A program made the position numbers and the translations under genes. Positions 46,374 through 57,100 of a DNA stretch of 64,000 nt are shown here, piece by piece. Where the stretch lies: contig NZ_BBIO01000016.1 in NCBI RefSeq assembly GCF_000739695.1, positions 1 to 64,000 of the forward strand. The letters run 5' to 3'. Under the pieces are notes generated by a model that worked only from the letters and a program-made list of their open reading frames with translations, searched no databases and was not told the origin of the DNA. The stretch is from Tepidicaulis marinus (GTDB lineage: Bacteria; Pseudomonadota; Alphaproteobacteria; Parvibaculales; Parvibaculaceae). The stretch's first letter is position 1; each line of letters opens with the position of its first letter.

Positions 46374-47771
46374 TCAGCCGCCATTAGGCCCCAGCGCATG
46401 TTCGGCAGGGGCGATGCTTTCCTCCTCCGGCAAGAAATCCTCCTCGCCCGTCTGCGCATCGGCACCTGCTTCCTGGCGCTCGGCAAGCCGCATGGCAACT
46501 TCTTCCACCTCGCCCCAAACACGCAGCAGATTGCCGCCCCAAAGCTTTTCGATGTCCGCATCCGAATAACCGCGGCGGATAAGCTCGGCGGTGACATTGA
46601 CGGTTTCGGCCGCATTGTCCCAGCCCTTCACGCCGCCGCCGCCGCCGAAGTCCGAGGAAATGCCGACATGGTCGATGCCCATGACCTTCACCGCATGGTC
46701 GATATGATCGACGAATTCTTCAAGGCTCGCGCGGTCATAGCGCTGACCGATTTCCTTCATGCCATTGACGAAAGCAGGCAACTTGCCGTGCTTGATATAG
46801 CTGAAATGCGCATCCCCCGCAGCCCGCGCAACACGGCTGCGCAGCCCGCGCTCTTCGGCGGCGCGCGCCGCATCCACCTTCACATAGGCTGAAAAAGCAA
46901 CGACCTGCATCACCCCGCCGGTGCGCGCCAAGGCTTCCATCTGCTCATCGGAAAGATTGCGCGGATGATTGCCGAGCACCGAGACCGCCGAATGAGAGGC
47001 AATGACGGGCGCGGCGGAAACGCGCAGCGCCTCCATCATCGCGTCGCGGGAAATATGGGAAACATCGACCATCATGCCGAGCCGGTTCATCTCGGCCACC
47101 ACTTCGCGCCCGAAGGCGCTGAGCCCGCCATGCTCGATTTCCGCGTCCCCAAGATGGGAAAGCGGAATGGAACTGTCGCAAATATCATTATGGCCGATAT
47201 GGGCGAGCGTCATGTAGCGGGCGCCGAGATCGTAATATTTCTCAAGAAGAGAAATGTCCTTGCCGATCACATAGCCGTTCTCGATACCGATCAGCGCAGC
47301 TTTCTTGCCGCTGGCATGAATGCGCGCCACATCCTGCGCCCGCACCCCCAGCTCGATTTCATCCGGATAAAGCTCTTCGGCCATGCGGCGGATGGCGGTG
47401 AATTTCAAAAGCGCGGCGTCTTTGGCCGCTTCATAGCCTTCCGGCGTGCGCGGGCCCTGGCCCACATAGACAATGAAGAAAGCCGCATCCATGCCGCCCC
47501 GGTGCATCTTGGGCAGATCGACCTGCATGCCCGTCAGGCGGCCGGGATCGTGCTCGGGCACTTTTGTGTAATCGGGGGGAATATCCACATGGCTGTCGAG
47601 CGTAACAATGCGCCGCTGCAAGGCGCGGGCATGAGAAAGGACGGATTTCTCGCGCACCGCTTCAGGCAGGCCTTCCTTCAAATGCGCGACAAGCGCAATC
47701 GGCGCGGCCACAAGCCCGGCAAACCCCAAACCAAAAGCAATTGCCGCCAATCCCCCAGTGGCTTTCCGCAT
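46374..47771 (-). CDS. Membrane dipeptidase (renal dipeptidase family, M19)
   Basis: The 465-residue zinc dipeptidase has an N-terminal membrane or signal segment (GGLAAIAFGLGFAGLVAAPIALVA). Metal ligands are seen in DSHVDIP, IGIENGY, LAHIGHND and ASHSAVSVLGNHPRN. IDHVGISSDFGGGGGVKGW lies near the end. It hydrolyses dipeptides, possibly D-amino-acid-containing ones, outside the cytoplasm. The last 40 residues are Glu-rich beyond the conserved domain. Confidence 0.9.
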   Translation of the reverse strand: MRKATGGLAAIAFGLGFAGLVAAPIALVAHLKEGLPEAVREKSVLSHARALQRRIVTLDSHVDIPPDYTKVPEHDPGRLTGMQVDLPKMHRGGMDAAFFIVYVGQGPRTPEGYEAAKDAALLKFTAIRRMAEELYPDEIELGVRAQDVARIHASGKKAALIGIENGYVIGKDISLLEKYYDLGARYMTLAHIGHNDICDSSIPLSHLGDAEIEHGGLSAFGREVVAEMNRLGMMVDVSHISRDAMMEALRVSAAPVIASHSAVSVLGNHPRNLSDEQMEALARTGGVMQVVAFSAYVKVDAARAAEERGLRSRVARAAGDAHFSYIKHGKLPAFVNGMKEIGQRYDRASLEEFVDHIDHAVKVMGIDHVGISSDFGGGGGVKGWDNAAETVNVTAELIRRGYSDADIEKLWGGNLLRVWGEVEEVAMRLAERQEAGADAQTGEEDFLPEEESIAPAEHALGPNGG

Positions 47772-47955
47772 CGCATCCTCGCCTTACCCGTTCAACGCCG
47801 ACCGGCCGAGCCTGCACGCCGCCTGCGCGCCCGAGGTGCGGGAAGGCTCTTGCCGGTGAATCGGGTGCGATGCTGGCACAGACCCGCCCCCCGCGCCACC
47901 CATCCGGCATTTCGGCCTGTCCAGAGGGTCACGCGGAGGAACGCAAGGCCGGTGC

Positions 47956-48387
47956 TTAGCCCTGCATCAGCCGCATAACCTCAAGACGCAGCACGATGGA
48001 AAGCGCCTCGCCCAGCGCCTGGCGGTCCCGCATGTCCAGTCCGCCTTCTTCCAGCGCCTTTTGCCAGCTCTTGACCCAATCGACGGGCGCGTCTTCCCCC
48101 TGCTCATGGGCGCCCGTCCCGCAAAGCTCGCCGCCGCGCAGAAGCGCGGCATGAAGGACCGGGGAAATGAGCTCGGCCGCGGCCAAATGATCGGCAAGAA
48201 CGGCCAGATGGGACGCCGGCAGCGCCCGGACATCATAGCGCCCGGCAATATGTGCCCAGACGGCAGTCCGTGCCTGCTCCCGGCCGATGAGCCGGACCTG
48301 GCTGCGGGGTTTGGGAGCGCCCGGATTTGCAGGGTTTTCTGCGGTTTCGGAAAGGTCTTCGACGAAGAATAGGTCAAGCATGCTCAT
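47956..48387 (-). CDS. Hypothetical protein
   Basis: 143 residues from ATG 48387 (MSMLDLFFVEDLSETAEN), chosen because GGAGG lies nine bases upstream. The protein is mostly alpha-helical in appearance, acidic, with no signal peptide or membrane segment. Conserved-looking text includes HLAVLADHLAAAELISPVLHAALLRGG. I do not recognise a family. It stands alone between the dipeptidase and the divergent P450. Confidence 0.6.
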   Translation of the reverse strand: MSMLDLFFVEDLSETAENPANPGAPKPRSQVRLIGREQARTAVWAHIAGRYDVRALPASHLAVLADHLAAAELISPVLHAALLRGGELCGTGAHEQGEDAPVDWVKSWQKALEEGGLDMRDRQALGEALSIVLRLEVMRLMQG

Positions 48388-48612
48388 CAATTCGGGCCTC
48401 CATAGCAGGGTTTGGAGAGAGCATCGCAAGCCCCTTGCCAGTTTTGGCCCGCGTCGCATCTTGCATCGGCGGGCGCGAAACGCGCGGGATTTCCCCCGCC
48501 CCGCACCCCCTTGGCAAAGAGCGCCGGATCGGTCATGTTATTGACCAAGTGACAAGTTACAAATACCGGCGCAGACCGGACGAACGGATCGTGCCCAGGG
48601 GAGGATGCAAGA

Positions 48613-49872
48613 ATGGCGGACCGCGCACTCGACAATGAAATGGTGGACCCGAGAACCTTCGGGAAAGAAAACCGGCTGCATGAAATCTATGCCGAGCTGC
48701 GCCGGGAAGACCCGGTGCACTGGACCGAGCCCGACGAATACCGTCCCTTCTGGGCCGTGACGAAACATGCCGACATTCTGGAAATCGAACGCCAGTCCGA
48801 CATTTTCCTGAACGACCCGCGCACCACCCTGCTCACCCGCCAGCAGGAAGCGGATGTGCTGGAATTTACCGGCGGCAGCCATATCGCCATCCGCTCGCTC
48901 GTGCAGATGGACGATCCCGATCACCGGGTGCTGCGCGCGTTGACCCAATCCTGGTTCATGCAGCCCAATCTGAAAAAGATGGACGGCGCGCTTGCCAGCC
49001 TTTCCAAGGAATTCGTGGACAAGATGGAAGGGCTTGGCGGGGAATGCGATTTCGTCACCGACGTCGCCGTCTGGTACCCGCTGCGCGTGATCATGAACAT
49101 TCTGGGCGTGCCGCGCGAGGATGAGCCGCTGATGCTGAAACTGACGCAGGAGCTGTTCGGCTCCTCCGATCCGGACATGCAGCGCGACGAAAAACAGGCC
49201 ATGTTCGACACCAATGTCATCACCGACTTCTTCAACTACTTCACGAAGATAACCGAAGACCGCCGCGCCAACCCGACCGACGATGTGGCCAGCGTCATCG
49301 CCAATGCCACGGTGCATGGCGAGCCCATCAACCATATCGACGCCATGGGCTATTACATCATCGTGGCCACCGCCGGCCATGACACGACTTCGTCTTCGAC
49401 GGCAGGCCTTCTTCTGGCGCTTTTGCAGAACCCGGATCAGATGGCAAAGCTGAAAGCCGATCTCAGCCTCCTGCCCAGCGCCATCGAAGAAGCAATCCGC
49501 TGGGTGACGCCGGTCAAACACTTCTTCCGCACCGCGACGCAGGACTATGAGCTGCGCGGCAAGAAGATCAAAAAGGGCGACTCTCTTTTGATGTGCTATC
49601 CCTCCGCGAACCGGGACGAGGACGTCTTCGAGAACCCCTTCACCTTCGATATCGAGCGCAAGCCCAACAAACATGCCGCCTTCGGCCATGGCGCGCATCT
49701 GTGCCTCGGCATGCATCTGGCGCGCATGGAGATCAAGGCGCTCTTCAGCGAGCTTCTGCCCCGCCTCGACCATGTGGAGCTCGCCGGCGAGCCTTCCTGG
49801 GTGCAGGCGAATTTCGTCAGCGGCCTGAAGCACCTGCCGATCCGCTATCAGATGCAGCGCAAAGCCGCTTAA
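48613..49872 (+). CDS. Cytochrome P450
   Basis: This 419-residue soluble bacterial P450 has I-helix AGHDTTSSS, K-helix ExxR in IEEAIRWVTP, and the haem-binding loop FGHGAHLCLGMHLAR with its Cys ligand. It needs a ferredoxin and reductase, not found nearby. General similarity is to class I P450s acting on steroids, terpenoids or fatty-acid-like compounds; a CYP family number cannot be given from reading alone. Confidence 0.92.
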   Translation: MADRALDNEMVDPRTFGKENRLHEIYAELRREDPVHWTEPDEYRPFWAVTKHADILEIERQSDIFLNDPRTTLLTRQQEADVLEFTGGSHIAIRSLVQMDDPDHRVLRALTQSWFMQPNLKKMDGALASLSKEFVDKMEGLGGECDFVTDVAVWYPLRVIMNILGVPREDEPLMLKLTQELFGSSDPDMQRDEKQAMFDTNVITDFFNYFTKITEDRRANPTDDVASVIANATVHGEPINHIDAMGYYIIVATAGHDTTSSSTAGLLLALLQNPDQMAKLKADLSLLPSAIEEAIRWVTPVKHFFRTATQDYELRGKKIKKGDSLLMCYPSANRDEDVFENPFTFDIERKPNKHAAFGHGAHLCLGMHLARMEIKALFSELLPRLDHVELAGEPSWVQANFVSGLKHLPIRYQMQRKAA

Positions 49873-49909
49873 ACCTTCCGGCCTAAAGCGCCGGAAAACC
49901 GCCAAAAAC

Positions 49910-49944
49910 GCCGCTCCTTCCGGAAACCGGAGGGGCGGCTTTTT
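49910..49944 (+). terminator. Intrinsic terminator after the P450 gene
   Basis: GCCGCTCC with TCCGG pairs with CCGGA and GGGGCGGC around AAA, followed by TTTTT. The stem is long, with a mismatch or two. Confidence 0.85.
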
Positions 49945-49998
49945 CGTGAGGCCTTATGCCGCTGGAACAGACGGCGCTTTTGGCGTAGATAGGCGCCC

Positions 49999-51348
49999 AT
50001 GAGCGAGACCTTGACCCCCACCGCCCCGCGCCGCCTGGCGAGCGCCCCGAAGATCGGCATTGTGAGCCTCGGCTGCCCGAAAGCGCTGGTGGATTCCGAA
50101 CGCATTCTCACGCGCCTGCGCGCCGAAGGCTATGAAGTCTCCCCGACCTATGACGGGGCCGACGCCGTGATCGTCAACACCTGCGGCTTTCTCGATAGCG
50201 CCAAGGCGGAATCGCTTTCGGCGATCGGCGAGGCGCTGGCCGAAAACGGCCGCGTCATCGTGACGGGCTGCATGGGCGGCGACGAAGCCTCAATCCGCGA
50301 TACGCATCCAGGCGTTCTCGCCGTTACCGGCCCGCATCAATATGAAGCCGTGGTCGCCGCCGTGCATGAAGCCGTGCCGCCCGCGCCCGAACCCTTCATC
50401 GATCTCGTGCCCGAGCAGGGGATCAAGCTCACCCCGCGCCATTACGCCTATTTGAAGATTTCCGAAGGCTGCAACCACCGCTGCTCCTTCTGCATCATTC
50501 CGAGCCTGCGCGGGGATCTCATGAGCCGGCCCGCCGCCCATGTGCTCACCGAAGCCGAGCGCCTTGCCAAAGCGGGGGTGAAGGAGCTGATGGTGATCTC
50601 CCAGGACACCAGCGCCTATGGCCTCGATATCGGCTATGCGGCAAGCAGCTGGCGCGGCAAGGAACGGCGCGCCCATATTACCGACCTGGCAGACGCGCTG
50701 GGCGAGCTCGGCATCTGGGTGCGGATGCATTACGTCTATCCTTACCCGCATGTGGACGATCTTCTGCCGCTCATGGCGGAAGGGAAAATCCTTCCCTATC
50801 TCGACATCCCTTTCCAGCACGCAAGCCCCAAGGTGCTCAAAGCCATGCGCCGGCCGGCCAATCAGGAAAAGGTGCTGCACCGGATCGCCAAATGGCGCGA
50901 GATCTGCCCCGACCTCGCCATCCGCTCCACCTTCATTGTCGGCTTTCCGGGCGAGACGGAAGAAGATGTGGACTTCCTCTGCGATTGGCTGAAGGAAGCC
51001 GAACTCGACCGGGTGGGCTGCTTCAAATATGAGCCCGTGGAGGGGGCCGCGGCCAACGAACTGGAAGGCGCGGTGCCCGAAGAGGTGAAACAGGCGCGCT
51101 GGGAACGCTTCATGCAGACCCAGCAGGAAATCAGCGCCAAGCGCCTTGCCCGCAAGGTCGGCACCATGATCGACGTCATTGTCGATGAGGTGGACGGCGA
51201 AGGCGCGATTGCCCGCTCCAAAGCGGATGCGCCGGAAATCGACGGCAATGTCTTTTTGAACGGGGACACGGACGTCAAACCCGGTGACATCGTTCAAGTA
51301 CGTGTCGAACATGCCGACGAATACGACCTCTGGGCGATCCGGCCTTAA
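49999..51348 (+). CDS. rimO: Ribosomal protein S12 methylthiotransferase RimO
   Basis: This 449-residue radical-SAM methylthiotransferase has N-terminal cluster Cys in [22 protein letters not shown] and TGCMGG; radical-SAM cluster in [15 protein letters not shown]; and a C-terminal TRAM domain (about 375-449). It adds a methylthio group to an aspartate of ribosomal protein S12. Confidence 0.95.
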   Translation: MSETLTPTAPRRLASAPKIGIVSLGCPKALVDSERILTRLRAEGYEVSPTYDGADAVIVNTCGFLDSAKAESLSAIGEALAENGRVIVTGCMGGDEASIRDTHPGVLAVTGPHQYEAVVAAVHEAVPPAPEPFIDLVPEQGIKLTPRHYAYLKISEGCNHRCSFCIIPSLRGDLMSRPAAHVLTEAERLAKAGVKELMVISQDTSAYGLDIGYAASSWRGKERRAHITDLADALGELGIWVRMHYVYPYPHVDDLLPLMAEGKILPYLDIPFQHASPKVLKAMRRPANQEKVLHRIAKWREICPDLAIRSTFIVGFPGETEEDVDFLCDWLKEAELDRVGCFKYEPVEGAAANELEGAVPEEVKQARWERFMQTQQEISAKRLARKVGTMIDVIVDEVDGEGAIARSKADAPEIDGNVFLNGDTDVKPGDIVQVRVEHADEYDLWAIRP

Positions 51349-51371
51349 GGCTTAAGTCTCAAAACTTGGGT

Positions 51372-52082
51372 TCAAAGCCCCGCGCCATCGAAAAACGCGC
51401 CAAGCGCCAGCCGTCCTTGCCGTTCGAGCACGGGCGAATATTTCGCCGTGTCGGCGCGCAGGCCCTGAACGCTTACACCTTCCGTCGCATTGATCTCGCC
51501 CGTATGCCCGACGAACCAGCGCTCGAGCGGGGCGCCGCAGGCTTCCAGATGAAATTGCAGGCCGAGCGCATGAGTGCCGATTGAAAACGCCTGCACCGGA
51601 CAAAGCGGCGTCGAGGCGAGCCGCACCGCCCCTTCCGGCAGATCGCAAATATCGCCGTGCCAGTGAAGGACGGGCGTTATCTCTCCGCTCACATGGGAAA
51701 GCGGCGAGCCAGCCCCTTCTGCCGTCAGCTCGATAGGCGCCCAGCCGATTTCTTTTCTCCGGCCGGGGCGCACATCCGCGCCGAGCGCTTTGGCCATGAG
51801 CTGCGCGCCAAGGCAGATGCCGAGCACCGGCTTTTGCGCCGCAAGCCGCGCTTTGATGAAACCGGTTTCTTCGGCAAGCCAGGGATAATCCTCTTCCTCG
51901 TAAACACCGATCGGCCCGCCGAGAACAAGCAGCAGATCGGGCGCCAAAGGATCGAGCCCTTTAAGCCCGCCCATCGGCACATCTACATAGGACAGCGCAA
52001 TGCCGCGCTCTTCCAAAACGGGCGCGAGGAGCCCGGCATCTTCGAACCCGACATGAATAAGAGCAAGGGCGCTGCGTGTCAT
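51372..52082 (-). CDS. Class I glutamine amidotransferase-like protein
   Basis: The 236-residue protein has nucleophile Cys in GICLGAQLMA, oxyanion strand LLVLGGPIGVYEE, and catalytic His in LQFHLEA. This is the stand-alone GMP-synthase-like family, whose substrate is often unknown (gamma-glutamyl or related amides). It is convergent with rimO and divergent from the SDR gene. Confidence 0.85.
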   Translation of the reverse strand: MTRSALALIHVGFEDAGLLAPVLEERGIALSYVDVPMGGLKGLDPLAPDLLLVLGGPIGVYEEEDYPWLAEETGFIKARLAAQKPVLGICLGAQLMAKALGADVRPGRRKEIGWAPIELTAEGAGSPLSHVSGEITPVLHWHGDICDLPEGAVRLASTPLCPVQAFSIGTHALGLQFHLEACGAPLERWFVGHTGEINATEGVSVQGLRADTAKYSPVLERQGRLALGAFFDGAGL

Positions 52083-52224
52083 GGAACCTCATCAAACAAG
52101 CGTGACTGAAAAAATCCGCCAGAGCTTCTTATATAGAGGGCAGCGGCGCGGAATGGGAAAACCAATCTGAAGATTTCCGCCGGATATGGCGGATACGCCA
52201 GATAGAACAAAACGGGAGGACGGC

Positions 52225-52953
52225 ATGAGCGGGAAAGTGGCCATTATTTTCGGCGTCGGCGCGGTGCAAGGGCTGGGCGCGGCGCTCGCGCGCAAATTCG
52301 CAAAGGAAGGCATGAACGTGCTCCTTGCCGGGCGCACCCAAGAAAAACTGGACAAGGCCGCCGAAAGCATTACCGAAGGCGGCGGCAAGGCGGCAACGGC
52401 CATTGCCGATGTGACGCGCCCCGACGAGGTGGCCCGCGCTTTCGATGCCGCCGAAAAACTCGGGGAGCTCGAGGCCGTTCTTTATAATGCCGGCAATAAC
52501 GCCATCATTCCCTTCATGGAGCTGACGCCGGAACGCTTCGAAGAGTTCTGGCGCGTCGGCTGCCTCGGCGGGTTTCATGTCGGCCAGGAGGCAGTGCGCC
52601 GCCTTTTGCCGCGCGGGCATGGCTCCATTCTTTTCACCGGCGCCTCGGGCTCACTGCGCGGCAAAGCCAATTTCGCGCATTTCGCGTCCGCCAAAGCCGC
52701 GCTGCGCAACATGGTGCAATCCATGGCGCGCGAGTTCGGCCCGCAAGGTCTTCATATCGGCCATGTCGTGATCGACGGCGTGATCAACGGGGAGATGGCC
52801 CGCTCGCGCTTCCAGGCCTATCTCGACAAGCTGGGCGATGACGGCGCGCTGGAACCCGATGCGATTGCCGAGGCTTTCTGGGCTTTACATGAACAGCCGC
52901 GCAGCGCCTGGACCCACGAACTCGACCTGCGGCCCTTCAAGGAAAACTGGTAA
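52225..52953 (+). CDS. Short-chain dehydrogenase/reductase lacking the catalytic Tyr
   Basis: 242 residues from ATG 52225 (GGGAGGA lies five bases before it). The Rossmann motif is IIFGVGAVQGLGAALARKFA and NAG is NAGNN. The catalytic Ser is Ser141 and Lys is Lys157, but the YxxxK Tyr is Phe153 (HFASAK). Loss of this Tyr argues against standard dehydrogenase chemistry, although a related alphaproteobacterial subfamily appears to share it. It lies about 70 bases upstream of the unrecognised gene in the same direction. Confidence 0.85.
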   Translation: MSGKVAIIFGVGAVQGLGAALARKFAKEGMNVLLAGRTQEKLDKAAESITEGGGKAATAIADVTRPDEVARAFDAAEKLGELEAVLYNAGNNAIIPFMELTPERFEEFWRVGCLGGFHVGQEAVRRLLPRGHGSILFTGASGSLRGKANFAHFASAKAALRNMVQSMAREFGPQGLHIGHVVIDGVINGEMARSRFQAYLDKLGDDGALEPDAIAEAFWALHEQPRSAWTHELDLRPFKENW

Positions 52954-53024
52954 GGCGCCCGCAAAGCATCTGCGGGATTTTGCCCGGCGGCAATTATGGG
53001 TAGGCTGGCAAAAAAGGAAACGCC

Positions 53025-54137
53025 ATGCCAGTCAATCCCTTCGCCCGCATTCTGAACGAAAAGCGCGCGCCCGAAACGCCGGAAGCGGCGATCAAGGCCG
53101 CCGCCACGCTCTATCATGCCTGGTTCACCGGCCTGATGCTGCATCTGACGTTGCGCAAAGGCGCGGAAGTTGCGGGAAAATGGACCTTCCGCCTCTTCCG
53201 CCGCCAGCATCTGGAAAAATTCAAATCGAGCTTCGACAAGCTGGGCCTCACCCATCTGCCCGATGCCGTGGCCGCCGCGCAATATCACTATCTCTCGAAC
53301 TCCGTCGGCGGGGTGGAGGTCGAATTCATTCCCGAAAGCGACACCAAGGCCTGGGTGCATTTTTGCCATCCCCGCTGGATGTTTCAGGGCACCGCGCTTT
53401 GCGGCTTGCCGGTCGAAGTGAGCCGCGGCTTCCTGGAAGGCTGGTACGGGCATAACGGCGTCTCATTGAACAATCCGCGCCTCGGCTTTGTCTGCGTCAG
53501 CGAAGATATGACGGGCCAATACGGCCTTGCCGGATATTTCAAGGAATTCGGCCGCGAGCTTGCGCCCGATGAGCGCCTGCAATTTGCGCCGGGGGAGACC
53601 GCCCCGCCTTTCGATCCCGGCAAGGCGCCGGGCCTCGACGCGACAAGCTGGCCGCCCGCCCGGCTTATCAAAGCGAACCGCAATTATGCGATGGAATATA
53701 TCAAAACCGGGCTCAATGAGCTCTGCGCCCTGATCGGCCCGGCGGAGGCGCGCGATATTGCAGGTCATGCCGCAGCGTTGATCGGCCGGCAATTTTACCG
53801 CGAGCTGCAAAGCCTGATGGGCCTGGCGGAAGAAGATGACAGCCCCGCCGCCTTTGCCCGTTTCATGGAGCGCATGGCGGGCGCGCAGGACGATAAGCTT
53901 TCATGGGAAGAAAAAGACGGCGCGCTCTTTTTACACCTCGATGGCTGGCGGCTGATGCGCGGGCGCGAGAATGTACCTCATGAAGCCTATGAGGCCTGGG
54001 TCCGGCTTTGGGAAGGCTGCCTTGCCGTTCATAACCGGTTTTTAAAACTCGAAACGATCGCCCGGCAGGACTACGGCGACCCGCACACCGTGCTGCGCAT
54101 CCGCGCCGTCAATGGAAATCGCGCGAACCCGGCATGA
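53025..54137 (+). CDS. Uncharacterised 370-residue protein
   Basis: The protein has no signal peptide and no clear membrane segment. Blocks that look conserved include LTLRKGAEVAGKWTFRLFRRQHLEKF, VHFCHPRWMFQGTALCGLP, LGFVCVSEDMTGQYGLAGYFKEFGREL and AWVRLWEGCLAVHNRF. The third block reads like a ligand-binding core, but I cannot assign a family. It follows the SDR gene, and its 3' end overlaps the 3' end of the convergent dnaE2 by 29 bases. Confidence 0.7.
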   Translation: MPVNPFARILNEKRAPETPEAAIKAAATLYHAWFTGLMLHLTLRKGAEVAGKWTFRLFRRQHLEKFKSSFDKLGLTHLPDAVAAAQYHYLSNSVGGVEVEFIPESDTKAWVHFCHPRWMFQGTALCGLPVEVSRGFLEGWYGHNGVSLNNPRLGFVCVSEDMTGQYGLAGYFKEFGRELAPDERLQFAPGETAPPFDPGKAPGLDATSWPPARLIKANRNYAMEYIKTGLNELCALIGPAEARDIAGHAAALIGRQFYRELQSLMGLAEEDDSPAAFARFMERMAGAQDDKLSWEEKDGALFLHLDGWRLMRGRENVPHEAYEAWVRLWEGCLAVHNRFLKLETIARQDYGDPHTVLRIRAVNGNRANPA

Positions 54138-57100
54138 TGCGCTGATTGCGCGGATGCCCGCCCGCCCGGCTTTGGGCGGGTATGGGGCGCATTTCCGCCG
54201 GGTCGGGACCCATGAGCTCGCCCAGAAGATCCGTCCAGTCTTCCATCTGTTCGGCCACTACATGGGTGACGCCTTCCTGCTTTTGCAAACGCCCGCGCAC
54301 TTTCATGATGCGCGCGCCCATAACGATGCGCCGGTAGCGCTCGAACACCCGCGCCCAGATCACGCAATTGACGATGCCGGTCTCATCTTCCAGCGTCACG
54401 AAAATCGCCTTGCCGCCGCCGGGGCGCTGGCGCACCAGAACGACGCCCGCCACTTCGACATATTTGCCGTCCGCCGTCTTTTCGAGCCGCACCGAGGAAT
54501 GGATTTTCCGCTCCTCCAAAATGGGCCGTAAAAAAGAAAGCGGATGCGCTTTCAGCGAGAGGCGCAGGGTCTGATAGTCGGCCACCACATGCTCGGGCAA
54601 TCCCATGACCGGCAGCGGCACGGCGGCCTTTTCCTCGCCCTCGTCGCGCGTCTTGGCATGGGCGAAAAGCGGCAGCGGCTTTTCGGTTTTCAGCGCCCGC
54701 ACTTCCCAAAGCGCTTGGCGCCGGTCGAGCCCCATGGAACGGAAGGCATCCGCCGCCGCAAGTTTCTCCAGCGCCGCAACAGGCACATCGGAAAGAGCGC
54801 GTAAATCGCGCAGATCCGCAAAGCCTTCCCGGCGCGCGGAAATCAGCGCTCTGGCATGTTCCTCGCTGAGCCCGCTTACCTGCCGCATGCCAAGGCGCAG
54901 CGCATGGCGCATGCCTTCCAAAGGCTCGAGCCTATTGTCCCAATCGCTGTGATTGATATCGACCGGGCGCACCTCCACCCCGTGATCACGCGCGCAAGAG
55001 ACGATTTGCGCAGGCGCATAGAACCCCATGGGCTGCGCATTCAACAGCCCGCAGGCAAAAACCTCCGGATAAAAATGTTTCAGCCAGGAGGAAACATAAA
55101 CAAGCTTGGCAAAGCTCGCCGCATGGCTTTCCGGAAAGCCGTAATCGCCGAACCCCTCGATTTGCTTGAAACAGCGCTCCGCAAAATCGGGCGGATAGCC
55201 GCGCTCGATCATCCGGCTGATGAATTTCTCCCGCAAGGTGCCGATCGTGCCGCGCCGGCGGAACGTCGCCATGGCATGGCGCAGCTCATTCGCCTCATCG
55301 GAGGTAAACTTCGCCGCCACAATGGCGATCTTCATCGCCTGTTCCTGGAAAAGCGGCACGCCGAGCGTCTTGTTGAGCACCCGGCGCAATTCCTCCGGAT
55401 CGCCATGCTCGGGAGCCGGGCCTTCTATCTTGACTTCTTCCTTGCCGCTGCGCCGCCGAAGATAGGGATGGACCATGTTGCCCTGAATGGGGCCGGGCCG
55501 CACGATCGCGACCTCGATGACGAGGTCGTAAAACGTGCGGGGCTTGAGGCGCGGCAACATGCTCATTTGCGCGCGGCTTTCGATCTGGAAAACGCCGACC
55601 GTATCTGCCTTGCAGATCATGTCGTAAACCGCCGGCTCTTCCGTCGGAACGCTCGCCAGCGTCCAGCGCTCGCCATAATGCTCTTCGATGAGATCGAAAC
55701 ATTTGCGGATGCAGGTGAGCATACCGAGCCCCAGCACATCCACTTTCAAAATGCCGAGCGCATCGAGATCGTCCTTATCCCATTCGACAAACGTGCGCTC
55801 CTCCATCGCCGCATTGCCGATGGGCACGCTCTCGCATAACGGGCCGCGCGTGAGCACGAAACCGCCCACATGCTGGGAAAGATGGCGGGGAAAGCCCTGC
55901 AATTCATGGGCAAGCTCAAGCGTGCGGCGCAGATAGGGATCGTTTGGATCGAGCCCGGCTTCGGCCACCCGCTCGGGCTTGAAGCTCTGCCCGCCATAAG
56001 AGCCCCAGACCGTGCCGGCCAGCGCGCCCGTCACGTCTTCGCTGAGCCCCATGGCTTTGCCTACCTCGCGCACGGCGGAGCGGGAGCGGTAGGAAATCAC
56101 CGTCGCGGCAATGCCCGCGCGCATGCGCCCATAGCGCCGGTAGATATATTGAATGACTTCCTCGCGCCGCTCGTGTTCGAAATCGACATCGATATCGGGC
56201 GGCTCGGTGCGCGCTTCGCTGATGAAGCGGTCGAAAAGCAGGTCCATATCCACCGGGTCGATGGCGGTGATGCCGAGACAGTAACAGACGGCGGAATTCG
56301 CCGCCGAGCCGCGCCCCTGGCACAAAATGCCCTGACTACGCGCAAAGCTGACAATGTCATGCACGGTCAGAAAGTAAGGCGCATAGTCGCGCTTGGCGAT
56401 GAGAGCAAGCTCGCGCTTGAGGACGGCGCACACGTTCTCCGGCACCGCGCCTTCGTAAATGCGCTGGGCGCCCGCCTCGACAAGATTCTCCAAATGGCTT
56501 TGCGCGTCTTTGCCCTCCGGCACCGGCTCTTCCGGGTATTCATAGCGCAGCTCATCGAGTGAGAAGGTGCAGCGGTCGGCAATTTCCTGCGCCGCAGCCA
56601 GAGCTTCCTCATAGCCTTTAAAAAGCCGGGCCATTTCGGCAGGGCTTTTCAAATGCCGCTCGGCATTACCCTCGAGGCGGAAGCCGGCCTTGGCAACCGT
56701 TGAGCCGAGCCGGATGGCAGCCAGCACATCGGCAAGCGGGCGGCGCTCCGGCACATGATAAAGCACATCATTCGTGGCAAGGAGACGCAAGCCGCAGCGC
56801 GCGCCAAGCGCCGAAAGGGCGGCAAGGCGCGCCTTATCATTGCCCCGGTAAAGATAGGAAAGCGCAAGAAAGGCCGGCTCCCCTTGAAGCGCGCACAGCT
56901 GCGCCGCCATTTCTTCAAGCTGCGCCTCGAAGGCATCGTCCCAGACCGGCGGCGGCAGGATGATGATCACCTGCCCTTCGGCATGGGCGTAAACGTCTTC
57001 CAGATAAAGATGGCAGGCGCCTTTTTCCGCCCGCCCCTTGCCGAGTGTTAAAAGCCGGGAAAGGCGGCCGTAAGCGGCACGGTCTTTCGGGTAGAAAATC

